Positions 36,001-43,239 of a stretch of 64,000 nucleotides of DNA are shown here, piece after piece (the stretch's first letter is position 1; every line of letters begins with the position of its first letter). The notes under the pieces were generated by a model that saw only the letters and a program-made list of their open reading frames with translations, made no database searches and had not been told where the DNA came from. Made by a program: the position numbers and the translations under genes. The stretch spans positions 20,854 to 84,853 of the forward strand of contig CAJNDS010001202.1 of NCBI GenBank assembly GCA_905221605.1. The letters are read 5' to 3'. Source of the DNA: Symbiodinium natans. Taxonomy: Eukaryota; Sar; Dinophyceae; Suessiales; Symbiodiniaceae.

Positions 36001-39000
36001 TTTGTGGCTAGCCACGGCAGCACTGTTGAGGGTAAATGTAGGACGTGACTGACCCGAAGACATTCAGGGTCTTGAGGCGTGTTCATCATATCCTCGTGAA
36101 CTTAACTACCTCCGGCGTTTGTTTTTGAATACTTGGTACACCATGCTTCTGATGCTAGACTAATAGATGCGAATGCTATGTATTTCCTTTACGTTCAATT
36201 TTTGTGCTCATGTTTTAATGTGATATTTTCCACACTCGCTACAGGAAAACCGTGGGGTTTTAGGGCTAGAGTTTTTGGGGTTTAGGCTTTAGTTGAAGTT
36301 CTTAAGGTTTCAGGGCTTGCCTAGGTTTCTAGGGTTTTTAGGATTTGGGGTTTCGGGTTTTTCGGGTTTAGGGGTTTTTAAGGCTTTTGAACCATATTTG
36401 CAGCTTGCTAGTCGCGCTTCCAGCCGGGACAGTTGCTATTTCTCCAGGTGGACAAGCTACAGGTTGAGCAGTGCAACACCAAAGTGTGCCCCCGGGACTG
36501 TCAGACTCTCGTCCGCACATCGCGCTGCCGATCGTTCAGTTGTTGTGTGGATTTTGCGTGGATTCGCATTTTGCTGCTTGTGCGGGTTGGTGGAGGCGAT
36601 ATCAGGCAATGGCAGGCTGTTGGTCAGTCACCTGAGGTATGGTGACTGGAGTGCTTGGACAGTGTGTGAGCCGTGGTGCAACGGGACGCAAGCCCGAAAC
36701 CGGGCCATCATCCTTGAAGAGGAGGAGGGTGGCAAACCGTGCTTTGCGACGGCAGAGTCCAGAGAATGCAGCAACTACTGCGTAAACTGCAGGCTCGTGG
36801 ATCTCGTGGGGCACAGCACTGCATAGCACCACAGGAAAGGAGTCTGAACTTTCGGATCCCCCTGAGGTGGGCTGACTGGTCCACCTGGAGCGACTGCAGC
36901 GCTTCCTGCGGTGGTGGGAGCCAGATGCGAAGCCGGGCTGTGGCTGTGCCCAAGGATGGCCGAGGAGTGCTCCGTGAGAGAGTGCTCTGCGAGAAAGAGA
37001 GTGCTCTGTGAGAGAGTGCTCTCACTGAGAGTTTGTGAGAGTGTGCTCTGAGAGAGAGGGCAGCCTTTAAAGCGCCTGTAAGATGCACCCGGCCTTCACA
37101 TATGTGACGCAATACTGGCGTGTTGATGGTCATGTGGCTGGGTTCAGGGGTCTCTGCAGTCTTGGCTCTTCTCTTGCAGAGGTGAGGAGTGTGTCGGCAA
37201 TGGCACGGAGACACAGATATGTGCAGATTTGAACTGCCCGGTGGATTGCCAACTCAGTGATTGGACGGCCTGGTCGAGCTGCCAGCCGCATTGCTTGGGT
37301 GAGCAGAACCGAAGCCGCAAGATCTTGTCCCAACCCAGGCTGGCGGGAATGCTTGAAAGATGCGATGTGGCCACATGATGCGTACCACACAGACCACACA
37401 TCAAGTGAATGTGCACATGTGCGCATGTTGCTTGGCAGGTTCGGCGGTGCCCTTTGTGGTGACCTGGCCGAGCAGCGCAAGCTTCTTGTCGGCACTGGTA
37501 TGGCAGCAGTAGCGCAGCTGTAGAAGCCTCGAATGACGCTTCACAGGGATTGAGAGTGTTCACAACAGAGCTCTTCATGTCGCTCCACAGCAGGTGTGCC
37601 AACCTTTGCATGGACTGTGTGCTCTCCGGTTGGGAGGCCTTGGCCTTGTTGCAGTCGTATCTCTTCGATCTCAGCGTGCACAGATTGCGAGGAGTGGGGC
37701 GACTGCAGTGCCTCCTGTGGCGGTGGCCGTCGACAGCGCCTTCGCACCGAGACCTACGTCAGTAGGATCGAGTGGCTTGCTCTGGCTGTAGGTTTAGGCT
37801 TCAGATGGTGAAGAGTGGAAAGCTAGTGTGGGGAAGCACAAACTGCACCAGGAATCAGAGTTCTGCCGGCCTTTCTCTGCTTGAAGTCGACATGCAGGTG
37901 GGCCTGTAAGGGAGCCAATGTCTGCACTTCAGACTGCTCGAGAGAAATGTTTAAACAGATTCTCGTGGAAGGCCCTCGGCTACGAGAAGAAGATGGGCGT
38001 CAAGTGTGACGAGGCTGACATCTGCCGTTAGTGCAGACATGTGGAGGTAATGACTCTAATGACTGGCTTGAACACCCTCCTCATCGCTTGCAAGTTCTAC
38101 AGCCCTGCAGCGATCTGCAGCGCGAGCGTGCCAGCAGAGTGCAACGTGCAAGCCTGCCATTGAACAATGGAACAGGTCCCCACAAATCTTCCTGCGACAG
38201 GCCCACCAGCGCGAGCTTGGCGTGGCCGGGCAGCCGCCGCTGACGGCCCAGGCTTGGAAAGGGGGCCCAGATGCGCACCGGACACGCGCATCGATAACCA
38301 AGATTGGCCAAGTATTTGGAAGATCCTCTGAGTGCACGTGTGTTTTGCCTGGCCTGTCCCTCCCGGCTTGCCTAGTTATGGGCCAAACTCTGAGGCGTCT
38401 TGCAGCGGAGATGCCTCTTGTGGAGCTCTTTATGACAAAGGCAGGCCGAACTTGTCTTAACCCACGTATGGTTGCAAAGACAGCACGCGGCTGTCGACAA
38501 TAATTGACACTCATGCCATGAGTGTTTTCATCGGGAAGGTTACAAGCCTTTCAAGTGTTTCTTCATGACCTCAAAACCTCGGATCTTCGCAGTTGTGAGA
38601 GCATGTGGGAGCCAAGTCAGGGGAAGATCTTCGCAAAGTCTCACATTATCTCACATAGGTTCCGCATTGAGTTGACCAGGCTGCACCAACTTCTGGTCAA
38701 TTTGTGATGCTGGCTTCGTCTTAGAAGCAGAGGAGGGCTCTTGCTCGTACATCAAGAAGGACATGGGGATCAAAGCACAGCCGACACAACAAACACTTTT
38801 TGGTTCTGATGTTACTGGATGGCAAGTTTGAAGTCGCGCCGCCTCCGACGGCCCCGAGACACGGGCCGGGCATGTTGAGTCCTGGCCCAATTGGGTGCTT
38901 CTCTGAGACGGGCGCGCGGGACTGCGGCACTCGAGTGGGCACCACAGCGATACTCGGCGGGACTCTCTGCGGGCTTCTCTCGGGGTGAGACGCAACATTC

Positions 39001-42000
39001 AGTAGTCAGGAATAGATTTAATATAACAAAAGATGTAGCGGGTATCATTTTATGGGGACTTCGACAGTAAAACTCAATATCTGACAAACGATGATAGCAC
39101 CTGTCTGTACGAAATGGGGCTCTAGTCCAAATTAGACATTATGTCCATTCAGGCTGTATCTTCATGAGACTTCCCGTACCTAAAACAAAATTTACAGCAA
39201 CTATACCCATGACGTCTGCTTTTCAGGTACATTCGCCGTTTCCCCCCCCCGCCCGCGAGAGGCGTCTGGAACAAAGAAGCCAGCTTCCACGGCTTCCAAA
39301 AGCAGGGCAGACAATGCGAGCATGATGGGGTTTCAAAAAGATATGATTCGTCTGCTTTGAAGCTGGCTTGCACTTGAAAAAAGAGGGGGTTGGGGGGAGG
39401 GGGGGCACAGCACAACCCCCCCCCCCCCCCCGTTTGCAATCACAATGCTCGCGTGATGGGTTTCAATAAGATTCATATATGCTGTGAAATAAAGCACGGG
39501 GGCTTGGGGGGGGGGGGGATGCGGGGTGCGAACAAAGACATAGATGCTTTGAAGCAAGATTGCATGGCAAAAACAACCGGGGGTTGCGCAGCCCCCCCCC
39601 CCCGGATCTGCAAGCACAATGCTCGCATGGTGGGTTTACAACAATTTCATGTATGCTTGAGATTGCAGGGGTTTCCGTTGTACTTTTATAGGAAACCTCT
39701 ATTTCCTCTGTGTTTTTTTTAGGAAACCCTACAAATACAGGGTTGAACTATTTCCTCGCCCAATAATAACCCTCAGGACGAAGTAGGTTAACCAAGCTTG
39801 AACCCAAATTGCTGAGCAGGTTCTGTTCATGAGTTGTGCCGTCCCGGATACGAACGCAAGAAATCAGGGATGCTGCAATCAGCGCTTCTCTTAGGGTTGC
39901 TGTGGACTCGTGTCCATCTTGACAAGCTCGGCTAGGAGATTGGAGAAGGAGAAGCCTGTGAGGGCAACATTGCTCAGAAGGAGGCGAGGCTTTAAAGCTT
40001 GCAGTTCGCTCCAAGTCTTCCCGAGTTCAGTCATTTTGGTGAATGGGTGCATAGACTAGTACTTGATGCACTGAATATGGCTGAATTGTCGGGGCTGAAG
40101 CGACTCAAGCGGCTCAAGCGTCTCAATTGCCAGGATTGCAATATTGAGAACTGCCCCCTGGACTGCGAGTACACTGAGTGGACGGAGTGGTCGACTTGTG
40201 AGCCGTTCTGCTCTGGCCTGACAAACAGGACTCTTCTAGTCATTGTAGTATATATATATATATATATAGCGGCCCCCCCCCCCCCCCCTTCCTTCCACTT
40301 CCCAGAGCTGATACGGAGTATATGATGGAATGATCTCGAATCTGTGACGATGGCTTCTCTACCTGGTTGGAAGGACGCGCAACATCACCAGAGAGCCGCA
40401 GAACGGTGGTCTACCTTGCTCACTAAAGGCTCAGGTCAACAACTGCACGAATGTTTGTGACTCATCCGCAAAATGTCTTGAGCTGTCCTGGAGAGCTCTC
40501 AGAGAACGTTTCACATCATCAGTCCCTGATGCTAAGGCGTGGATTGCGAATGGGGCACGTGGTCGGAGTGGAGCAACTGCACTGCGTTGCGAGCCAAGAT
40601 TCCTGCGGAATCGAGCATTGAAAGGGCAGAAACATGGCAACAGCACATAGCTTTAGTTGCAGATACTTGACACTTGGTCACGCTTGCTCAAGGTCATGCA
40701 ACGGTGGCACGCATACACGCCAACGAGAGGTTGCAGTGCCAATCTGAGACGAATTAGCGGTCTGAGGAGGTTCTGACAGGGAGTTGCTTACACCTTCTGA
40801 CAGGTTAGCGTATCCCTCTTTCTTTGCTTTTGACTTTGTGTTTGTTCTTTCGCGTGCAAAAGGAGAAGGAAAACCAAATGGTCAACGGGCTTTTTCTTCT
40901 ATGCAGTGAGTCGAAACAGAAGAGTGGAGGGCTGAGATAGGCATCAGAGAGGCCTGAGTCAGGAAACTGCAGGACTGTCGGAGACTTTCTTCGGGGTTGA
41001 AGCCGGAGGGCCTAATTTTTTAGTGCGTTTTTTTTTTTTAATCTTTAAATCTTTGTTTTGGTACTTTTTTTTGGTGGTCCCGTTTAAGCCACCTCGAGCT
41101 TCCTAGCGTCACACAACACTCTGGGTTTTTAGGTTCGGCGTGGTTTCCGTGCGATTTTCCCGGCCCATCCATTCCTACTGGCCCCATGGATGCCTGGCAT
41201 CCACCTACGCTGTATTTACAGGTGCCCGTGGACGGTGGTGGCAAAACCTGTAGTGGCAATCGCACAGAGGCGGGGATCTGATGTTCACTTCTTCTTGGAA
41301 GTGCTAACCCAGCGTGAGCATGTTCAGGTTGGTGTCTGCGCCGACAAGTGCCATGGCAGTGTTCATTTACCAAGCCTTGCTTTGCCTTGTCAAAAAGGGG
41401 TCGACATGGTATGCCAGCTGACCAGGATTGCATGCCCGGTTGACTGCGAGCTAACGGACTGGGATGGCTGGACACCTTGTACCCCATACTGCAGTGGCAC
41501 ACAGCAGAGGATCCGTTGGGGCTGTTGCACAATTGCAAATGGCTCTTCCAGCCTATCTCTCATAGTTTAGAGGTACCCGGGACCCTGCAGAAGATGACAG
41601 ACATTCAACAATGTTTCAAAGACATGGAAGAGTCGTGTGTAGTACCGTGCTTTACGCCAAAGATGCGAGGAGCCGTTCTATTGTCACCCAGCCCTTTGCG
41701 GGAGGGGCTGCCTGTGGCGTTACAGCTGAGGACTTCGGGGATGGGGTCGCGCAAAGGTCGGGACAGATAAGGGCCAAGGCAGGTATAGGGCAGGCGTAGG
41801 GCAGGGATGGCGTAGGTCGGCATTTTTGGTGTTGCTGGGCTGGAGCAGTCTGAGCTGTTGAGATGTGGGTCCAGGAGGTAAGCTGCAACAACACCTGCAT
41901 TGATTGCCAAGTCTCGGCTGCCGTCTAAGACTGGCGTGCATGTGTGCTACAGTGCTGCCTCTCCGCATTTGAGTATTTGCAGTCTCATTTGCTTAGTCGA

Positions 42001-43230
42001 CTCACTGAGTCCTGGACGGATTGGTCCGAGTGCTCAAAAACCTGTTCCGGTGGCACTCAGCACAGGCATTGCATGTCGGACCCGCACGCATGCGTTTGAA
42101 CACGGCTTGGCAGTAGTTTTGCTTTGCATGTCACTTTGGCAGGTCTCGTGGAATTCTGAAGCAGGAGCGGCCATGGGAATGGGCGATGATGTTGATGGGG
42201 AGTGTGCGAACGTGTCAACGATATCCAACGCGATTGAAGCCCAGGCGGAGGGCGAGGGCATGCCTTGTCCGGAGGAACTGCAACAGGCCAAGGCCGATGC
42301 CGGGATTAGCAAATGGGAAATATCGGGAGACTCTGAAGACTCTGCACTTGGAGACCAATCGTTAGTTAAGAGTAAACTTGCATGTTGGACGGGGTCAAAC
42401 AAGCACAGTGGCGAGAAGTAAACGGGCTGGGGTTTTCATGTCGGTCCCTTGAGTTTAGCTCCAAAATCCAACTCAAAAACCTCTTCGTTTCGAGCTGCGC
42501 ATCCCAGATGCCCCGCCAACCTTCTGACTAACCCTGTCCAGGAGGACATGTGTGCGCCACTGGACTGTCCCGTCGATTGCCTTTGGGGTGTCGGGCCCTC
42601 TGCATAGCGGCACTTTTGATAAACATAATGAAGTATGTGCATCAGATGGGTGATGATTGGTGGCTGCGTGTGCCGACTGCAAACAAATTCCAGGATTGGC
42701 TACCGTGGAATGGCTGCAGCGTCACTTGCGGAGAGTGGCGCCTGCGTGTTTGCAGCTGCACACCATTCGTGGCTCATTGAGCTTACTTCAGAAAATGCAC
42801 GAAACCTGTTCAGGGGAACTCAAGACAGAACGCGCGTGGAGGCTTGGGGAAGCTGCACGTGCTGTGCAGCACGGGCAAACACTCTCAGCAGGATGCATGC
42901 AGATACTGGGTGTTGCTCTGCACTGCCCTGCACCGCTCTGCACTGCTCTGCACTGCTCTGCACTGTTCTGCACAGGTCGTATCCGCGCAGTACGGAGGCC
43001 CCACCTTCGTCCTTGAAAAGATGCCAACGCTGTCACAGAGACTTGTGTTCGCTGTTCTGAAACCTTGCTGTTCGTTCAGCCCATGCCAGGAACAATGCAC
43101 CGGTGCATTCATGTGCATTGTGAATGAATCATCTCATCTGTTCGAATGACAGGTGTTGCCTGCGAAGGCAGCAGCCAAGAGTGGCGGGCCTGTGACGTGG
43201 AGATCTGCCCTGTGGACCGGCATGTAAGTC
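16009..43230 (+). CDS. Giant multi-exon TSP1-repeat gene (extracellular, adhesion-type)
   Basis: More than fifty short + strand stretches encode parts of thrombospondin type 1 repeats. Two flavours alternate. Type 1 reads CPVDC..SDW..W..C.PYC.G, then R.R......A.FGG..C. Type 2 reads C.N.C.DC..SDW..W..CS.SCGGG..R.R. Trp and Cys spacing and the CGGG turn are those of the TSP1 family, whose members are secreted or surface proteins for adhesion and matrix binding. Five copies of a separate Cys-rich module (blocks A-D) divide the TSP1 runs. Most exons encode half a domain, and many introns must use GC or GA donors to keep frame. Neither the signal peptide nor the stop is identified, so both ends are approximate. 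A TSP1 receptor continuing into the kinase at 45.7 kb is possible. Confidence 0.85.
16757..16830. repeat. (CT)n intronic microsatellite
   Basis: Pyrimidine microsatellite with CTCTCG interruptions in the intron after the exon at 16620-16670. Confidence 0.93.
16978..17303. repeat. Dispersed repeat, copy 1 (parts X and Y)
   Basis: Part X (16978-17043) and part Y (about 17056-17303) lie side by side in an intron. Part Y matches 32021-32262 in the same orientation, including CCCAGCGTGCACACACAACC and CAAGCACTTCAGGCTTCATC. Part X matches 32434-32501 as its reverse complement. This looks like an interspersed, probably mobile-derived sequence. No ORF with a transposase or reverse transcriptase signature is visible. 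Confidence 0.85.
18761..18890 (+). CDS. TSP1 exon, type 2
   Basis: The acceptor AGCAG precedes GATTGG. The peptide starts [20 protein letters not shown] and continues to NGGKACVGK. It has both Trp residues, the Cys pair, the GGG turn and the R.R ladder of a TSP1 core plus the Gly-Gly-x-x-Cys tail in one exon, so it is one of the clearest domain copies. Confidence 0.88.
19346..19470 (+). CDS. TSP1 exon, type 2
   Basis: The frame reads [13 protein letters not shown], then [18 protein letters not shown]. It combines the linker cysteines with the TSP1 core in one exon. A frame stop follows shortly after, consistent with an intron before the next piece. Confidence 0.88.
19751..21715 (+). CDS. Super-repeat unit 1: Cys-rich module A-B-D, then one TSP1 pair
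   Basis: Block A is 19751-19801 ([13 protein letters not shown]). Block B is split: 19984-20028 (AEAQEKCK, canonical GT donor) and 20095-20170 ([19 protein letters not shown]); joined it aligns without gaps to block B of unit 4 ([18 protein letters not shown]). No block C was found. Block D is 20494-20560 ([18 protein letters not shown]). Then come the type 1 start at 20633-20665 (CPVDCVYS), the type 1 core at 21110-21235 ([14 protein letters not shown]) and type 2 at 21599-21715. A 400-bp TTCCTCCC array fills the intron just before the 21110 exon. Confidence 0.78.
20690..21090. repeat. (TTCCTCCC)n array inside an intron
   Basis: An almost perfect 8-bp pyrimidine repeat of about 45-50 copies decays to CCTCCCTCCC at its 3' end and stops about 20 bp before a TSP1 exon. 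It forms an exceptionally long polypyrimidine tract upstream of the acceptor TTCAG. Ser/Leu/Pro- and Gly/Arg/Glu-rich ORFs across it are artefacts. Confidence 0.97.
21110..21235 (+). CDS. TSP1 exon, type 1
   Basis: Starting directly after the TTCCTCCC array and a TTCAG acceptor, the frame reads [20 protein letters not shown], then [15 protein letters not shown]. It is a complete type 1 core with the Gly-Gly-x-x-Cys tail. Confidence 0.87.
21599..21715 (+). CDS. TSP1 exon, type 2
   Basis: The frame reads [20 protein letters not shown], then [17 protein letters not shown]. The acceptor is GCAG before GCA. All TSP1 core signatures are present. Confidence 0.9.
21851..22250. repeat. Microsatellite cluster: (GA)n, (ATTCATGC)n, (CT)n
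   Basis: A GA run (21851-21890), ATTC and ATGCATTC units (22084-22190) and a CT run (22194-22250) follow one another in the intron after the type 2 exon of unit 1. Confidence 0.92.
22335..31240 (+). CDS. Super-repeat unit 2: Cys-rich module, then three TSP1 pairs
   Basis: Block A is 22335-22376 ([10 protein letters not shown]). Block B is 27977-28026 ([13 protein letters not shown]) after a 5.6-kb intron. Blocks C and D are fused in one exon at 28121-28237. TSP1 pieces follow: 28282-28335 (CPIDCQY), 28430-28500 ([14 protein letters not shown]), 28555-28630, 28715-28801 ([19 protein letters not shown]), 28930-29030, 29198-29220 (DCPVDCETS), 29425-29545 ([14 protein letters not shown]), 29735-29830, 29890-29950 ([13 protein letters not shown]), 30333-30400, 30640-30770 ([16 protein letters not shown]), 30822-30905 and 31121-31240 ([15 protein letters not shown]). 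This unit has the most TSP1 pairs and the largest intron. Confidence 0.78.
23281..23323. repeat. Left arm of inverted repeat, (TA)n-poly(C)-AAGATCTG
   Basis: The sequence runs from a TA microsatellite through GGTCACC and a C run to AAGATCTG. Its reverse complement, CAGATCTT then a G run and a TA run, lies at 25168-25225, so the pair bounds about 1.85 kb of AT-rich DNA. Confidence 0.72.
23400..24720. repeat. AT-rich degenerate tandem repeats
   Basis: Related segments recur with heavy divergence. One pair is CTAGGATACTTCACTAGCC (near 24370) and CTAGGATAGTTCACTCGCGC (near 24590). Another is a GAACGAACTGCTTAGGAAAA-like segment near 23950 and its GAACGACTTGCTTAG relative near 24480. Segments like TTCTACGTTTCTAGGAGAA are repeated near 24245 and 24298. 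No coding potential is seen. Confidence 0.6.
24725..25150. repeat. Imperfect foldback (A-rich arm / T-rich arm)
   Basis: The left arm (about 24725-24900) is made of AAACCAAAAA-type units with GACTCTTGAAAAGCTGAAAC. The right arm (about 24960-25150) carries the complement, including GCTTTCAGCTTTCCAGAAGT. A long hairpin is possible around 24905-24960. It lies inside the segment bounded by the 23281 and 25168 inverted repeats. Confidence 0.65.
25168..25255. repeat. Right arm of inverted repeat, CAGATCTT-poly(G)-(TA)n-poly(C)
   Basis: This is the inverted partner of 23281-23323. After the TA run it continues to a C run (GGTGCCCCCCC), so this end is itself roughly palindromic. Confidence 0.72.
25385..25540. 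repeat. Short tandem repeat CCAGAATT / CCAGAACT
   Basis: About fifteen diverged 8-10-bp units (TTCCAGAATTCCAGAACT and variants) with occasional CCCC and TTTTC inserts. A similar TCCAGATTTTAGACTTCTAG cluster lies at 27210-27250. Confidence 0.85.
25580..26805 (+). pseudogene. AT-rich decayed coding island, origin unknown
   Basis: Inside the 5.6-kb intron of unit 2, AT-rich DNA encodes Lys/Ile/Asn/Tyr-rich peptide in broken pieces. These include 25600-25859 ([14 protein letters not shown], then [11 protein letters not shown]), 26268-26495 ([11 protein letters not shown], then [14 protein letters not shown]) and 26521-26720 in another frame ([20 protein letters not shown]) with several stops. 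Composition and codon use differ sharply from the TSP1 exons. The KTDA..GGW pattern faintly recalls polymerases of protist mobile elements, but I cannot assign a family. It looks like an old insertion, mobile or transferred, that has lost its reading frame. An (AT)n tract lies at 26061-26105. Confidence 0.42.
27352..27375. repeat. poly(G)-(TA)n junction
   Basis: A G run directly followed by TA units and then TTTCAG, of the same composition as the inverted-repeat ends at 23.3 and 25.2 kb. Confidence 0.8.
28121..28237 (+). CDS. Cys-rich module exon, blocks C and D fused
   Basis: The frame reads [20 protein letters not shown], then [14 protein letters not shown]. It is the only copy in which block C runs into block D without an intron, so it fixes how the split copies in units 3 and 5 should be joined (KK directly to EIG). 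The family is not recognised. Confidence 0.8.
29984..30015. repeat. (GA)n intronic microsatellite
   Basis: GA repeat in the intron after the TSP1 exon at 29890-29950. Confidence 0.95.
30480..30536. repeat. (CT)n intronic microsatellite
   Basis: CT repeat with CTCG and CTGT interruptions upstream of the exon at 30640-30770. Confidence 0.95.
31418..31443. repeat. (GT)n intronic microsatellite
   Basis: GT repeat in the intron between the last TSP1 exon of unit 2 and block A of unit 3. Confidence 0.93.
32021..32501. repeat. Dispersed repeat, copy 2 (part Y, then inverted part X)
   Basis: Part Y (32021-32262) repeats 17056-17303. Part X (32434-32501) is the reverse complement of 16978-17043. 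Block A of unit 3 (32342-32402) lies between the two parts, so here the repeat flanks an exon on both sides. Confidence 0.85.
32342..34980 (+). CDS. Super-repeat unit 3: Cys-rich module, then two TSP1 pairs
   Basis: Block A is 32342-32402 ([13 protein letters not shown]). Block B starts at 32672-32711 ([14 protein letters not shown]) and continues at 32849 as [14 protein letters not shown], fused to block C ([15 protein letters not shown], to about 32940). Block D is 33011-33113 ([11 protein letters not shown], then [16 protein letters not shown]). TSP1 pieces: 33210-33318 ([11 protein letters not shown]), 33367-33475 ([19 protein letters not shown]), 33590-33682 ([16 protein letters not shown]), 33768-33833 ([20 protein letters not shown]), 33933-34074 and 34897-34980 ([20 protein letters not shown]). 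The B-B junction requires a GC donor at 32712 and the C-D junction a GA donor. Confidence 0.82.
33768..34085 (+). CDS. TSP1 type 1, two exon parts
   Basis: The first part reads [20 protein letters not shown], then CEG. After about 100 bp the second reads [20 protein letters not shown] and ends with QIRQCSNLC. The frame is open across both, but the middle (about 33834-33932) does not fit a TSP1 domain and is best read as a short intron. A 7-bp-stem hairpin (CCTCTCG/CGAGAGG) lies at 33566-33587, before the preceding exon. Confidence 0.85.
   Translation, partial: ECPVDCELSTWTAWTGCEPYCEGPARFVCFTCWSQSQQTHLQGGTSWHFMAAFRQGSQTRQRNVTRKASFGGKSCNSLAASEPDFTGGVTKQIRQCSNLCGPTKI
34147..34225. repeat. (AT)n tracts
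   Basis: Two AT microsatellites (34147-34165 and 34198-34222) in the intron before the type 2 exon at 34897. Confidence 0.93.
35119..37770 (+). CDS. Super-repeat unit 4: Cys-rich module, then two TSP1 pairs
   Basis: Block A is 35119-35200 ([19 protein letters not shown]). Block B is 35330-35372 ([15 protein letters not shown]). The exon at 35436-35511 holds the rest of B and C ([20 protein letters not shown]). Block D is 35615-35660 ([12 protein letters not shown]). TSP1 pieces: 36462-36505 ([12 protein letters not shown]), 36637-36830 ([14 protein letters not shown], ending [10 protein letters not shown]), 36868-36975 ([15 protein letters not shown]), 37180-37335 ([20 protein letters not shown]), 37438-37500 (FGGALCGD), 37591-37630 ([11 protein letters not shown]) and 37683-37770 ([13 protein letters not shown]). 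The B-B junction needs a GA donor at 35373 to keep frame. Confidence 0.82.
36243..36390. repeat. Degenerate TTTAGGG-like patch, G-rich strand
   Basis: Units such as TTTTAGGGCTAGAG, GGGGTTTAGGCTTTAG and TTTCGGGTTTAGGGG. They are the telomere-like motif in the orientation opposite to the arrays at 8.9-11.3 kb. The patch sits in a TSP1-gene intron. Confidence 0.7.
36637..36830 (+). CDS. TSP1 exon, type 1 core plus type 2 linker
   Basis: The frame reads [35 protein letters not shown], then [11 protein letters not shown]. It is the longest uninterrupted module in the gene and shows how a type 1 domain leads into a type 2 linker. Confidence 0.9.
37180..37335 (+). CDS. TSP1 exon, type 2 tail plus type 1 core
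   Basis: The acceptor CTTGCAG is followed by [20 protein letters not shown], then [19 protein letters not shown] and [10 protein letters not shown]. It shows how a type 2 C-terminal half leads into the next type 1 domain. Confidence 0.9.
37958..43230 (+). CDS. Super-repeat unit 5: Cys-rich module, then TSP1 domains to the gene's end
   Basis: Block A is 37958-38027 ([20 protein letters not shown]). Block B is 38398-38440 ([14 protein letters not shown], no internal intron). Block C is 38691-38759 ([19 protein letters not shown]). Block D is 39936-39990 ([11 protein letters not shown]). TSP1 pieces: 40134-40245 ([20 protein letters not shown]), 40367-40465 ([14 protein letters not shown]), 40538-40600 ([15 protein letters not shown]), 40683-40745 ([15 protein letters not shown]), 41215-41280 ([10 protein letters not shown]), 41418-41515 ([20 protein letters not shown]), 41656-41745, 41878-41925, 42001-42085 ([14 protein letters not shown]), 42544-42585 ([13 protein letters not shown]), 42691-42745 ([13 protein letters not shown]), 42810-42840, 42965-42995 and 43150-43220 ([20 protein letters not shown]). 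No TSP1 signature appears after this. Confidence 0.76.
39370..39780. repeat. Dispersed copies of the G-run satellite, inverted, plus TATAGGAAACC repeats
   Basis: Two to three units match the 8.3-10.6-kb satellite as its reverse complement: G run, C run, GTTTGCAATCACAATGCTCG, ATGGGTTTCAATAAGATTCA and TATGCTG. They are followed by TATAGGAAACCTCTATTTCC-type units at about 39680-39745. The stretch lies in the intron between blocks C and D of unit 5. Confidence 0.82.
40247..40290. repeat. (TA)n-poly(C) junction
   Basis: TA units, GCGG, then a long C run, within the intron after the type 1 exon at 40134-40245. Confidence 0.9.
42918..42978. repeat. 11-bp tandem repeat CTCTGCACTG
   Basis: Five units of about 11 bp (CTCTGCACTGC and variants) precede the short TSP1 tail at 42965. 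A comparable CTTGGCAGGG repeat lies at 19825-19875. Confidence 0.85.
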
Positions 43231-43239
43231 TGCATGGCA

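Noticed and set aside
41038-41538. 166-codon minus-strand ORF
   Set aside because: It is antisense to the TSP1 pieces at 41215-41515, whose Cys/Trp pattern is far better supported.
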